The notes: generated from the letters alone by a model not told the origin. A stretch of DNA of 64,000 nucleotides from Microbispora siamensis (GCF_016863095.1 NZ_BOOF01000012.1:62001-126000); one strand, 5' to 3'; shown: positions 53,401 to 61,606, counted from the stretch's first letter. Translations and numbers: made by a program.

Positions 53401-53747
53401 ACCAGTACCGCGAGCAGGGGCTGGGCGTGGTGGAGGCCGTCATGGAGGGCGGCCGGCGGCGGCTTCGCCCGATCCTGATGACCGCGATCGCGACGATCTG
53501 CGCGCTTACCCCGATGGCGCTGGGCGTGACCGGTTCGGGTGGGTTCATCTCCCAGCCGCTGGCCATCGTCGTGATCGGCGGCCTGATCTCCTCGACGCTG
53601 CTGACGCTGGTGCTGGTGCCGACGCTGTACACGATGGTGGAGCGGCTGAAGGAGCGGATGCGCCGTACGCCGAAGCAGCCCGCCTCGGGCGACGGCGAGG
53701 GGGATCTGACCGTGTACGGCAAGGAGGCCCTCGAACCGGCCAAGTGA
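50484..53747 (+). CDS. RND-family efflux pump (HAE1-like)
   Basis: 1087 aa. Full RND layout: N-terminal helix, porter domain, five-plus-one helices, second porter domain and helices. The helix-4 proton relay is in GRVVDDSIVVLENI (Asp-Asp). A low-complexity Gly/Ala/Gln insert (about 250-285; GQGGGAGAGQGAGQGAAAG) sits in the first porter domain. Being in a Gram-positive it should work without an outer-membrane channel. AGGAG precedes ATG 50484; an ATG at 50430 is less likely. Divergent from the MarR gene. Confidence 0.93.
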   Translation: MTSLARLSLANRTLVIMITLVLAGFGLFAIPSLKQQLFPSLEFPAAFTVASYPGAAPEIVEEQVTKPIESAFQGIAGVTDITSTSREGMSQVQVAYEYGTDIDQMIGKMQQAVSRIKAQLPADVDPQVVAGSTDDIPVMAIAVGDGGDQHAMADKIEKIMVPELQSIEGVRDVTVSGARDQQVVITPDQGRLALLGLSAAAIPDLLRANGVSIPAGTLTEDGKSLTVQIGDPVRTVKDLENLYLTPAAPAAGQGGGAGAGQGAGQGAAAGRGASQSAATAAAQARAAAARPKPVKLGDVADIKVENASATTLTRTNGTPSLGVSITMVPDGNAVQISHDVNDALPDLTRALGDSAELTVVFDQAPYVERSIEDLTTEGLLGLAFAVVVILVFLLSVRSTLVTAVSIPLSVVIALIALWIGDYSLNLLTLGALTIAVGRVVDDSIVVLENIKRHLAYGEEKRRAILGAVREVSGAVTASTLTTVAVFLPIAFVGGMVGQLFSPFAITVTVALLASLLVALTVIPVLAYWFLKAPVLTPQEMQAVREDAERKELRSPLQRIYLPVLRFATRRRLITVLIGVVVFVATMALAPNLKTNFLDNSGNDTTQISQRMPAGTDLATTDAAAKKVEAVLAADGGVKSYQVTVGGGNRFLGGLGGGSDRASFSVTLKEGVETSALEDRLRERLKGLTGIGDITVGGSDGGFNSDQVQVIVQGSDQAALKTAATTVRDAMAGVDGLRDVASNLEDSVPRVEVHVDREKAAARGLTEAGIGQLVAQAFRGAPVGSIDVDGRSSDVILRAGGDAPDDIAAIRKLAIPTATGMVKLGDVADVVKADGPTQITRQDGDRTATVSGTADASDLGAITTKVTDKLKTLTLPAGVTYKIGGASSDQQDAFADLGVAMLLAVAIVFMIMVATFRSLVQPLILLVSIPFAATGAIGLLLVTDTALGVPALIGMLMLIGIVVTNAIVLIDLINQYREQGLGVVEAVMEGGRRRLRPILMTAIATICALTPMALGVTGSGGFISQPLAIVVIGGLISSTLLTLVLVPTLYTMVERLKERMRRTPKQPASGDGEGDLTVYGKEALEPAK

Positions 53748-53768
53748 GCCCGGCCGCCACATGTAGCT

Positions 53769-53820
53769 AACCGCAAACAGTTCTTCGCGAAGGACTCTTC
53801 GCGAAGAACTGTTTGCGGTT
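53769..53820. promoter_or_regulatory. 52-nt perfect inverted repeat (operator and/or terminator)
   Basis: 24-nt arms (53769-53792 and 53797-53820) match without error about a GACT loop. Each arm ends in the self-palindrome CTTCGCGAAG, so two copies of it lie 4 nt apart. Located 13 bp before the ATG of the ArsR-type regulator and 21 bp after the RND stop; either an operator for that regulator or a rho-independent terminator for the pump gene, possibly both. Confidence 0.7.
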
Positions 53821-53833
53821 TACGGTGGGGTCC

Positions 53834-54463
53834 ATGACCGATGACGGCGACACCCTTTACTCCCCGGGCGCGGAGGACGCGGTCGTCCTGGACGCGAAGG
53901 GCCTTCGCGCCCTCGCGCATCCGGTGCGCGTCCAGGTGGTGGGCCTGCTGCGCAAGCACGGCCCGTCGACGGCCACCCGGCTCGCCGAGTTGCTGAACAT
54001 CAACTCCGGCGCGGCCAGCTACCACCTGCGCCGGCTCGCCGCCGCGGGCTTCGTGCAGGAGGACACCGAACGCGGGAACGCGCGCGAGCGCTGGTGGCGC
54101 GCGGTCCACCGGTCCACCTTCCTAAACGACCTGGACCTGGCCGAGCGGGAGCCCGAGGCCACGGTGGCCTACCTGCAGTCCGTCGCCGCCACCTACACCA
54201 TGCGCACCCAGCGGGCGATCAACGAGCTCCAGACGATGCCGCGCGCGTGGCGCGCCGCATGCGACATGAGCGACTGGGCGCTGCGGCTGACCCCGCAGGA
54301 GGCCACCGCCCTGCGCGAGGAGCTGTGGGCGGTCGTCACGCGATACCGCCGCGACACTCCTGAGGCGGCGGGCGCCCCGGAAGGCGCGGAGCGGGTGTCG
54401 GTGATCGTGCAGATCCTGCCCGAACTGGACGCGGCCGCCGCCCAGGAAGACGACGCCCGATGA
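53834..54463 (+). CDS. ArsR-like winged-helix regulator
   Basis: 209 aa. ALAHPVRVQVVGLLRKHGPS, TATRLAELLNINSGAASYHL and RRLAAAGFVQEDTERGNARE form an ArsR/YceK-type HTH (about 27-90) with a helical C-terminal part. Proteins of this type, without metal Cys, control drug efflux genes. Stop overlaps the MFS start (ATGA, 54460-54463). Confidence 0.9.
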   Translation: MTDDGDTLYSPGAEDAVVLDAKGLRALAHPVRVQVVGLLRKHGPSTATRLAELLNINSGAASYHLRRLAAAGFVQEDTERGNARERWWRAVHRSTFLNDLDLAEREPEATVAYLQSVAATYTMRTQRAINELQTMPRAWRAACDMSDWALRLTPQEATALREELWAVVTRYRRDTPEAAGAPEGAERVSVIVQILPELDAAAAQEDDAR

Positions 54464-55776
54464 CGGGCAAGGACGCGATCACCGGCGGTTCCTCTCGCGC
54501 GCGCAGGCTGCGGCCGCTGAGCGGGCTGCTCGCGGCGATGGCGGTCGCGTTGACCGGCACCCGGGTGTCGGCCATCGCGCTGCCGTGGTTCGTGCTGGTC
54601 ACGACAGGCAGCGCCACCCAGACCGGGCTGGTGGCCTTCTGCGAGATGACTCCGTATGTGGTGGTCAAGGCGCTGACCGGACCGCTGGTGGACCGGGCCG
54701 GCCCGCGGGTCGTCTCCTGGAGCACCGACGCGGTCAGCGCGGCCGCCGCCGGCGCGATTCCCCTGCTGCACGCCGCGGGCGTGCTGTCCTTCCCCGTGCT
54801 GCTTGCCCTGGTCGCGGTCATCGGCGCCGTACGCGGCCCCGGCGACCTGGCCAAGCATGTGATGGTCCCGGACGCGGCCGAGCGCGCCGGCGTGCCGCTG
54901 GAGCGGGCGACCGGCCTGTCCGGTGTGACCGAGCGGCTGGCCTCGACCGTCGGACCGGCGGCCGGCGGCCTTCTCGTGGCCTTGCTGGGCCCGATGACCG
55001 GTCTCGTGCTCAACGCCGCGTGCTTCGTCCTCGGGTCGCTGATCATCTCGCTGGCCCTGCCGCGCGGCATGGGACGCCCGGCGGACGGCGCCCCGGCCGC
55101 TTCCGGCTACTGGCGGCGTTTCGGCGAGGGCTTCGCCTTCCTGCGCGGCGAGCCGCTGCTGCTCACCATCATCGTCATGGTCGGGATCACCAACCTGCTG
55201 GACGCGGCCTTCAGCACCGTCCTGCTGCCCGTGTGGGCTGAGCGGTCCGGCAACGGCCCGGCCGCGATCGGCCTGAGCAACGGCGTGTGGAGCGCCACGG
55301 CGGTCGCGGGAAGCCTGGTCGCCGCGGCCGTCGCGCACCGGATGCCGCGCCGGGCGGTGTTCTTCGCGGGTTTCCTGCTGGCCGGGGCGCCGCGGTTCCT
55401 GGTGCTGGCCGCCGACGCGCCGATGTGGGCGGTGCTGGGGGTGTTCGCGGTGAGCGGGGCCGGTGGGGGCTTCCTCAATCCGATCCTGGGGGCGATCACC
55501 TTCGAGCGGGTGCCGCACGGCCTGCGCGGCCGGGTCAACGCGCTGGGTGACGCGATGGCGTGGGCGGGCATCCCTCTGGGCGGGCTGATCGCCGGGGCGG
55601 CGGTGGCGTGGTCCGGGCTCGCGCCGGTGTTGCTGACGGCCGGCGCGGCGTACTTCCTGACCACCAACCTGGCCGCGCTGCTGCCGCAGTGGCGTGAGAT
55701 GGACCGCCTGCGCGGCCGGGGCGCCCGGGAGTCCCGGGCGGCCGATCCGGCTCCCGTCGGCGGAGACGTCCTGTGA
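54460..55776 (+). CDS. MFS transporter (drug efflux type)
   Basis: 438 aa, 12 helices. ALTGTRVSAIALPWFVLVTT, ALTGPLVDRAGPRVV (motif A) and the second-half RMPRRAVFFAGF are typical of the enterobactin-exporter-like/DHA3 MFS group. Coupled to the ArsR-type regulator. Substrate unknown. Confidence 0.9.
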   Translation: MTGKDAITGGSSRARRLRPLSGLLAAMAVALTGTRVSAIALPWFVLVTTGSATQTGLVAFCEMTPYVVVKALTGPLVDRAGPRVVSWSTDAVSAAAAGAIPLLHAAGVLSFPVLLALVAVIGAVRGPGDLAKHVMVPDAAERAGVPLERATGLSGVTERLASTVGPAAGGLLVALLGPMTGLVLNAACFVLGSLIISLALPRGMGRPADGAPAASGYWRRFGEGFAFLRGEPLLLTIIVMVGITNLLDAAFSTVLLPVWAERSGNGPAAIGLSNGVWSATAVAGSLVAAAVAHRMPRRAVFFAGFLLAGAPRFLVLAADAPMWAVLGVFAVSGAGGGFLNPILGAITFERVPHGLRGRVNALGDAMAWAGIPLGGLIAGAAVAWSGLAPVLLTAGAAYFLTTNLAALLPQWREMDRLRGRGARESRAADPAPVGGDVL

Positions 55777-55812
55777 GGTGACCTCGTGCGCGGCGGCGGC
55801 CGGGACCGACGC

Positions 55813-56937
55813 CTATTCGTGTCCGGTGAACATGCCGATCAGGCTGTGGGGTGCGTCGTCGCCGAACATGAGCTCGTGGAGGTGGGCGGCGTCGGCGGCC
55901 TCCGCGGCGCTGCGGGGGAACAGGGCCTGCTCGTATTCGGTGAGCGCTGCCTCGGGGTCGCCGGGGTGCGCGGCGATGGCCTTGCCGAGTTCGGCGCCGT
56001 CGTACATGGCCAGGTTCGCGCCTTCGCCGGACGGGGGCATGAGGTGGGCGGCGTCGCCGAGCAGGGTCACGCCCGGCACGCGATCCCACCGGTGCCCGCT
56101 GGGCAGGGTGTTGAGGGGCCGCAGGACCGGCGCGGTGTCACTATCGGTGATCAGCGTGGTGAGCTCCGGCGCCCAGCCGTCGAACTCCCGCGCGATCCGT
56201 GCGATGGCCGCGGGTGGATCGGTGAAATCAATGGCGGCGAACCATTCCTGCGGTTTGCGGAGCGCCACGTAGGTGTGGAGGGTCCCGCCGCTCTCCCGGT
56301 GAGCCAGGATCGCCTTGCCCGGCGCGAGCGCGTACATCGCCCCGTCGCCGACCGCTTTCGCGCCGGCCGGGTGCCGGGTGTCGGCGTCGAACAGGTAGGT
56401 CTCGATGAACGACATGCCGACGTACTCGGGTGTGGCGTCGGAGAGCAGCGGCCGGACCCGTGACCACGCGCCGTCCGCGCCGACCAGCAGGCTCGTGACG
56501 ACGGAGGTGCCGTCGGCGAAGGTCACCTCGTGGCGGCTGTCGCCGAGGGCGCGGACGTTGCCGGCCTTGTGACCCCATCGCACGGTGCCGGCCGGGAGCG
56601 AGTCGAGCAGCATCCGCCGCAGTTCGCCGCGCATCACCTCGGGGCGTCCGCCCGTGCCGTCGTCGGGTTCTTCGAACAGGACGGTCCCGTCGGGGGCGAG
56701 GGCCCGCGCCGCCTGGCGGCCCTCCAGAACGAGACCGCGGAACTCCTCGATCAGGCCCGCCGCCTGCAGGGCCGGTTGGCCGTTGTGGTCATGGATGTCG
56801 AGCATCCCGCCCTGGGCGCGTGCCGCCGGGGAGGACTCCGCCTCGTAGACGGCGGCCGGGATTCCGTGGACGTGCAGGACGCGGGCGAGCGTGAGGCCGC
56901 CGAGTCCGGCGCCGATGATCGTGACGTGAGTGGTCAT
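55813..56937 (-). CDS. FAD-dependent monooxygenase, tetracycline-destructase-like
   Basis: 374 aa. TIIGAGLGGLTLA (6-18), GGMLDIHDHNGQ, RPEVMRGELRRMLLDSL and GDAAHLMPPSGEGANLAMYD; paralogue of the enzyme at 39813-40898. AAAGGAAG precedes ATG 56937. Divergent from a TetR gene with three identical-type operators between; the classical layout for an inducible antibiotic-inactivating flavoenzyme, although the substrate is unproven. Confidence 0.88.
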   Translation of the reverse strand: MTTHVTIIGAGLGGLTLARVLHVHGIPAAVYEAESSPAARAQGGMLDIHDHNGQPALQAAGLIEEFRGLVLEGRQAARALAPDGTVLFEEPDDGTGGRPEVMRGELRRMLLDSLPAGTVRWGHKAGNVRALGDSRHEVTFADGTSVVTSLLVGADGAWSRVRPLLSDATPEYVGMSFIETYLFDADTRHPAGAKAVGDGAMYALAPGKAILAHRESGGTLHTYVALRKPQEWFAAIDFTDPPAAIARIAREFDGWAPELTTLITDSDTAPVLRPLNTLPSGHRWDRVPGVTLLGDAAHLMPPSGEGANLAMYDGAELGKAIAAHPGDPEAALTEYEQALFPRSAAEAADAAHLHELMFGDDAPHSLIGMFTGHE

Positions 56938-56988
56938 GGTGCTTCCTTTCGGATCGCCGACCGCCGGGCGGGTACCCACGGGGTCACT

Positions 56989-57059
56989 CTGGAACGCCGT
57001 TCCAGCAGCCGCAGTGTGGAACGCCGTTCCATGCATTGTCAAGCTGGAATGGCGTTCCA
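56989..57059. promoter_or_regulatory. Three TetR operators between monooxygenase and tetR
   Basis: TGGAACGCCGTTCCA at 56990-57004 and 57017-57031, and TGGAATGGCGTTCCA at 57045-57059. A consensus TTGACA for the leftward gene (57041-57036) lies between copies two and three, so bound repressor would cover it. Confidence 0.85.
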
Positions 57060-57078
57060 AGACGTCTAAGATGGGCAC

Positions 57079-57798
57079 ATGGCAACCAGGACGCGTCGCC
57101 CGGAACGACGGCAGGAACCGCTCTCGCGGGAGCACATCGTCGGCGCCGCCGTCGAACTCCTCGACGCGGTGGGGGAGGACGGTCTCACGTTCCGTGCGCT
57201 GGCCGAGCGCCTCGCGACCGGCCCCGGGGCGATCTACTGGCACGTCAGGGGTAAGACCGAACTCCTCGCCGCGGCCACCGACGCCGTCGTCGCCGCCGCT
57301 GTGACCATCGAGCCCGCCGAGTCCGCCGAGTCCGCCGACTCGCCGCAGGACGGGATCCGCGCCGTCGCGCTCGGCCTGTTCGACGCGATCGAAGAACACC
57401 CGTGGCTTGCCACGCAGCTCGCGACCCAGCTCTCCCGCAGCCCCTGGGGAACGGTGGCGCCGCGGATCTTCGAAAGTATCGGCCGGCAGGTCTGCGCGCT
57501 GGGCGTGCCCGAGGAAAGCTGGTTCACGGCGACATCGGCGCTGATGCACTACATCCTCGGCGCCGCCGGCCAGAACGCCGCGAACACCGCGAGTGCCGGC
57601 ACCGCCAGGCCCGATGTGGACCGCGCCGTTGTCCTCGACGCCGTATCGGCGGCGTGGGAAGGGCTCGACCCCGACGACTACCCGTTCACCCGAGCCGTGG
57701 CGAAACAGGTGCGCGGGCACGACGACCGCGAACAGTTCCTCGCCGGGATCGCTCTCATCCTCGCCGGCATCACCGCGATCCACTCACTCACCACGTAG
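57079..57798 (+). CDS. TetR-family regulator
   Basis: 239 aa. HTH REHIVGAAVELLDAVGEDGL, TFRALAERLATGPGAIYWHV (about 17-56) and a TetR_C-like ligand domain (AIEEHPWLATQLATQLSRSP; FLAGIALILAGI). Closely follows the three TGGAAC-type operators and should repress both itself and the divergent monooxygenase. Confidence 0.92.
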   Translation: MATRTRRPERRQEPLSREHIVGAAVELLDAVGEDGLTFRALAERLATGPGAIYWHVRGKTELLAAATDAVVAAAVTIEPAESAESADSPQDGIRAVALGLFDAIEEHPWLATQLATQLSRSPWGTVAPRIFESIGRQVCALGVPEESWFTATSALMHYILGAAGQNAANTASAGTARPDVDRAVVLDAVSAAWEGLDPDDYPFTRAVAKQVRGHDDREQFLAGIALILAGITAIHSLTT

Positions 57799-57893
57799 CC
57801 GCCACGATCGGGCACTACGCCGGGCCGCCCGAGTCCGCACAACCCGGCCGGATCACCCGGCGTCTGGTCGCCTGCGCAGCCGGGCCGGGTCGA

Positions 57894-58004
57894 CTGCGGC
57901 CCAAACGCCTCGCCGTCGACCGCGAGGGGTTCGCGGCTGGTGGCGAGCACACGCAGCCCTGGGCAGCGGGACAGCAGCGCCGCCACCAGGTGGGCCACGG
58001 CGTC
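57894..58004 (-). pseudogene. AfsR/LuxR-type ATPase-regulator fragment
   Basis: DAVAHLVAALLSRCPGLRVL then ATSREPLAVDGEAFGPQ is the NB-ARC sensor region of SARP/AfsR-like regulators. Only this piece remains. Confidence 0.55.
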
Positions 58005-58120
58005 GATCGACGGCGCGCAGCCCGATCCCGGCGAGCACGGCCGCGCCGACCTTGGCCGGCTCCGTGAGGCGCCCCCGGGCATGCCCGGCACCTGCGGACA
58101 GGCGGCGGGAACGGGCTCAA

Positions 58121-58126
58121 TAGACT
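58121..58126 (+). promoter_or_regulatory. -10 element of purB
   Basis: TAGACT ends 8 bp before the GTG at 58135, and no ribosome-binding site is present, so purB is probably transcribed as a leaderless message. Confidence 0.5.
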
Positions 58127-58134
58127 GGGCCAAC

Positions 58135-59562
58135 GTGAATGCCAAGCCGCGTATCCCGAATGTCCTGGCCGCTCGTTACGCTTCGCCGGAGCTGGCCCGC
58201 CTGTGGTCTCCCGAGCACAAGGTGGTGCTGGAGCGCAGGCTCTGGCTTGCCGTGCTGAAGGCCCAGGCCGACCTCGGGATCGAGGTGCCCGAGCAGGCGA
58301 TCGCCGACTACAAGAAGGTCGCCGAGCAGGTCGACCTGGCCTCCATCGCCGAGCGGGAGAAGGTCACCCGCCACGACGTGAAGGCCCGCATCGAGGAGTT
58401 CAACGCCCTGGCCGGGCACGAGCACGTGCACAAGGGCATGACCTCCCGCGACCTGACCGAGAACGTCGAGCAACTGCAGATCCGCGACAGCCTGCTGCTG
58501 GTGCGCGGCCGGGTCGTGGCGCTGCTGGCCCGCCTGGGCCGCCTGGCCGCCGAGCACTCCTCGACGGTCATGGCGGGGCGCTCGCACAACGTCGCCGCGC
58601 AGGCGACCACGCTCGGCAAGCGCTTCGCGACCGCCGCCGACGAGCTGCTGGTGGCCTACGAGCGGCTGGAGGACCTGCTGGAGCGCTACCCGTTGCGCGG
58701 GATCAAGGGCCCGGTCGGCACCGCGCAGGACATGCTCGACCTGCTCGGCGGTGCCGACCGGCTGGCCGCGCTGGAGGACCGCGTCGCCGCGCACCTGGGG
58801 TTCGCCCGCCGCTTCACCAGCGTCGGCCAGGTCTACCCCCGCTCGCTCGACTACGACGTGCTGACCGCGCTGGTGCAGTTGGCCGCCGCGCCGTCGTCCC
58901 TGGCCAAGACCATCCGGCTGATGGCCGGGCACGAGCTGGTCACCGAGGGCTTCAAGGAAGGCCAGGTCGGCTCGTCGGCGATGCCGCACAAGATGAACAC
59001 CCGCTCCTGCGAGCGCGTCAACGGCCTGACCGTGATCCTGCGCGGGTACGCCTCGATGGCCGGGGAGCTCGCCGGCGACCAGTGGAACGAGGGCGACGTG
59101 TCGTGCTCGGTCGTCCGCCGGGTCGCCCTGCCCGACGCGTTCTTCGCCTTCGACGGCCTGGTGGAGACCATGCTGACCGTGCTGGACGAGTTCGGCGCGT
59201 TCCCGGCGGTCATCGAGGCCGAGCTGGGCCGCTATCTGCCGTTCCTCGCCACGACCAAGATGCTCATGGCGGCCGTGCGGGCCGGGGTCGGCCGCGAGAC
59301 CGCCCACGAGATCATCAAGGAGCACGCGGTCGCCTCGGCGCTGGCCATGCGGTCGCGAGGCGCCGGCAACGAGCTGCTCGACCGGCTGGCCGCCGACGAC
59401 CGTTTCCCGCTCGGCCGGGCCGAGCTCGACGCGCTGCTGGCCGACCGGGCCTCCTTCGCCGGCGCGGCCGCCGGTCAGGTGGCGGCCGTGACCACGCGGA
59501 TCGGCGAGATCACCGCACGCCATCCGGACGACGCCGCCTACGCGCCGGGCGCGATCCTGTAG
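58135..59562 (+). CDS. purB: Adenylosuccinate lyase
   Basis: 475 aa. Fumarase/aspartase-superfamily enzyme: HVHKGMTSRDLTEN (conserved region 1), AGRSHNVAAQATTLGKR with catalytic His, and the signature GSSAMPHKMNTRSCERVNGL (about 281-300). It cleaves SAICAR and adenylosuccinate in purine synthesis. The C-terminal part fits the actinobacterial longer form. GTG 58135. A core housekeeping gene. Confidence 0.95.
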   Translation: MNAKPRIPNVLAARYASPELARLWSPEHKVVLERRLWLAVLKAQADLGIEVPEQAIADYKKVAEQVDLASIAEREKVTRHDVKARIEEFNALAGHEHVHKGMTSRDLTENVEQLQIRDSLLLVRGRVVALLARLGRLAAEHSSTVMAGRSHNVAAQATTLGKRFATAADELLVAYERLEDLLERYPLRGIKGPVGTAQDMLDLLGGADRLAALEDRVAAHLGFARRFTSVGQVYPRSLDYDVLTALVQLAAAPSSLAKTIRLMAGHELVTEGFKEGQVGSSAMPHKMNTRSCERVNGLTVILRGYASMAGELAGDQWNEGDVSCSVVRRVALPDAFFAFDGLVETMLTVLDEFGAFPAVIEAELGRYLPFLATTKMLMAAVRAGVGRETAHEIIKEHAVASALAMRSRGAGNELLDRLAADDRFPLGRAELDALLADRASFAGAAAGQVAAVTTRIGEITARHPDDAAYAPGAIL

Positions 59563-59570
59563 GGACGCGC

Positions 59571-60338
59571 GTGCGTGAGCTGGTGAGCGAGGCCGAGGTC
59601 GTCGCCGCCTCGGGAGACGACGACCTCGTCGTGTGGGCGGCGCAGGGCATGCGGCCCGGCGTACGCGCCTGGGCGTACGGGGACGCGGTGGCGGTGGCCA
59701 GCCCCGAGGCGTCGCGGCGCGACCGCCTGGCGGTGCGGGGCCCGGCCGCCCAGGTCGTCCCGCTCGTACGGCACGCCCTGGCCGAGGCCGGGCCGTCGTA
59801 TCGGCCACTCGGCGACGCCGCGCTGATCGAACAGGTCGTCCAGGCCGCGCCGGAGCTGGAGCTCGCCGGCCACTTCTCCTGGATGGGCACCGAGAAGCTC
59901 GCGCCGCCCCGGCAGGAGACGAGCCAGGAGACGACGAGCAGGGAGGTGGGGGCCTCCTGGCTGGCGGAGTCCGCCGCCCCTGAGGTGGCCGAGCTGCTCG
60001 CCGCCGCCAACCCCGGCTCCTACGCCGTGCCGGGCCTGCCGCGCGTACGCCGGTGGGCCGGCGTACGGGACGGCTCGGGCGCCCTGCTGGCGGTCGCGGC
60101 CGACGCGTGGTCCGCGCCGACGGTGGGCCTGCTCGCCGGCGTCGCGACCGCCGCACCGGCGCGGGGACGCGGCCTGGGGGAGCGGGTGTGCCGGTTCGTG
60201 GCGTCCGCGCTGCTGGCGGAGCACGGCCGCGCGGCGCTGATGGTGGACGACTGGAACCGGGCGGCCGTCGCCGTCTACGAACGGCTCGGCTTCGCCCGCC
60301 GCCGCGTGGCCGCCGCCGGCCTGTACACCTGCACCTGA
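59571..60338 (+). CDS. GNAT-family N-acetyltransferase
   Basis: 255 aa. C-terminal GNAT domain: VAVAADAWSAPTVGLLAGVA, TAAPARGRGLGERVCRFVAS (acetyl-CoA loop) and DDWNRAAVAVYERLGFARRR. The N-terminal half (1-130) is a less conserved acyltransferase-like region. GTG 59571, 8 bp after the purB stop, so likely in the same transcript. Confidence 0.88.
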   Translation: MRELVSEAEVVAASGDDDLVVWAAQGMRPGVRAWAYGDAVAVASPEASRRDRLAVRGPAAQVVPLVRHALAEAGPSYRPLGDAALIEQVVQAAPELELAGHFSWMGTEKLAPPRQETSQETTSREVGASWLAESAAPEVAELLAAANPGSYAVPGLPRVRRWAGVRDGSGALLAVAADAWSAPTVGLLAGVATAAPARGRGLGERVCRFVASALLAEHGRAALMVDDWNRAAVAVYERLGFARRRVAAAGLYTCT

Positions 60339-60349
60339 GCCATTCGGGG

Positions 60350-61087
60350 TCAGGCGGCGCGTGACGGGCCGATCAGGCGCGAGTTCAGCGCGGCCAGCAC
60401 CTCGGGCAGGTCGCGCAGCGTGGTGATCCTCGTCACGGCGGGGGAGGAGGCGCCGGGCTCGGCGCGGTAGCGGTCGAGCCACACCCCGTGCAGCCCCGCC
60501 CGGGCAGGGGCGATCGCGTCGAACATGAGGTTGTCGCCGACCATGAGCACCTCCTGCGGGCGCAGGCCGAGCTTCGCCGCCGCCTCGTGGTAGCACTGCG
60601 GGGCGGGCTTGAACGCGCCGAGCGTGTCGGGCGTCAGGACCACCTCCATGCGGTCCATCAGCCCGATGCGGCGCAGCTTGGCCTCCTGCTGCACGGCCAC
60701 GCCGTTGGTGAGGACACCCAGCACGGGGGCGTCGTCGAGGGCCGCCAGCGCGTCCAGCGTCTCGGGCACGTCGGGGAAGGCGGCCCAGGCCGACTCGTAG
60801 TGGGTCAGGAAGCGGGCGAACGCCGCGTCCGGGTCGGCCGGCTCGGGCAGCCCGAGCCGCCGGCAGAACTCGCGCAGCCGCCTGCGCCGCTGCTCGGCGA
60901 ACGAGCACTCTCCGGCGTGCCAGGCGGGCAGGTGCTTGTCCTCCAGGTCGAGCCAGAGCGCCGGCGTCTCCGGCAGCAGCTCGTGACCGGGGCAGACCGA
61001 CTCGGTCCAGCGGGTCGCGGCGTGTGCGACCGCCCGGCGATGATCGAAAAGGGTCTCGTCGAGGTCGAACAGAATGGCCCTGATCAC
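60350..61087 (-). CDS. HAD-superfamily hydrolase
   Basis: 245 aa. Motif I LFDLDETLFD (Asp nucleophile about residue 8), motif II GVLTNG, motif III Lys in GAFKPAPQ and motif IV MVGDNLMFD. Cap domain C1 in between. Small-molecule phosphatase. GTG 61087 with GGATGGGG upstream. Confidence 0.92.
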   Translation of the reverse strand: MIRAILFDLDETLFDHRRAVAHAATRWTESVCPGHELLPETPALWLDLEDKHLPAWHAGECSFAEQRRRRLREFCRRLGLPEPADPDAAFARFLTHYESAWAAFPDVPETLDALAALDDAPVLGVLTNGVAVQQEAKLRRIGLMDRMEVVLTPDTLGAFKPAPQCYHEAAAKLGLRPQEVLMVGDNLMFDAIAPARAGLHGVWLDRYRAEPGASSPAVTRITTLRDLPEVLAALNSRLIGPSRAA

Positions 61088-61148
61088 GAGTCCCCATCCT
61101 GACAGAGGGCTGTTTCCGTCGCGTTTCCGGGTTGTGAAGCCCCCCAGG

Positions 61149-61177
61149 TGACAGGTAGGAAATTTCCTACCTATTAT
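61149..61177 (+). promoter_or_regulatory. Leaderless promoter with ArsR-type 20-bp palindrome
   Basis: AGGTAGGAAATTTCCTACCT (61153-61172) is a perfect palindrome lying between TGACAG (61149-61154) and TATTAT (61172-61177), 17 bp apart. The GTG at 61184 falls at the expected start of transcription. Confidence 0.75.
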
Positions 61178-61183
61178 GGGGTC

Positions 61184-61606
61184 GTGGACGTCACCCCCAC
61201 CGCCGTACGGCAGTCGTCGTCGCCGGCGGAAGACGAGATCTTCGCCGCACTCGCCAGCCCGGTGCGGCGCGAGGTGCTGCGCCTGCTCCGCGAGCGCGGC
61301 CCCCAGTCCGTGCAGGACCTGGCCTCCTGCTTCTCCATGGCCCGGCCCAGCTTCTCCGAGCACCTGCGGGTGCTGCGCGAGGCGGGGCTGGTCAGCGAAC
61401 GCAGGGACGGCAGGCGCCGGCTCTACCGCCTGGAGCCCGTCCCGCTCGTCCGCGTCCGCGACTGGCTGGACCCCTACGAGCGGTTCTGGCGCGACCGGCT
61501 GTCCGCCCTGCGTCACCTGCTCGACGACACCGACACAGGAACCGGTGGCCGCCCGCACGACAGCGGCAGCGGCCCCCGGACGGACCAGGACGAGGAGAAA
61601 CCATGA
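61184..61606 (+). CDS. ArsR-family transcriptional regulator
   Basis: 140 aa. FAALASPVRREVLRLLRERG, VQDLASCFSMARPSFSEHLR and EAGLVSERRDGRRRLYRLEP form the winged helix. No metal-binding Cys box. GTG 61184 was picked because a more upstream GTG (61148) would put the operator within the gene. Stop overlaps the SRPBCC start; this ArsR-SRPBCC pair is common in actinobacteria. Confidence 0.9.
   Translation: MDVTPTAVRQSSSPAEDEIFAALASPVRREVLRLLRERGPQSVQDLASCFSMARPSFSEHLRVLREAGLVSERRDGRRRLYRLEPVPLVRVRDWLDPYERFWRDRLSALRHLLDDTDTGTGGRPHDSGSGPRTDQDEEKP

Larger units (their letters stand above)
57799..58134. other. Gap upstream of purB with a regulator scrap
   Basis: 336 bp; holds an AfsR-like fragment on the minus strand (57894-58004) and the purB promoter. 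Nothing else supported. Confidence 0.5.

Noticed and set aside
50472..53762. A 1096-codon minus-strand frame
   Set aside because: Exact shadow of the RND pump gene; His/Arg/Gln-rich translation without domains.
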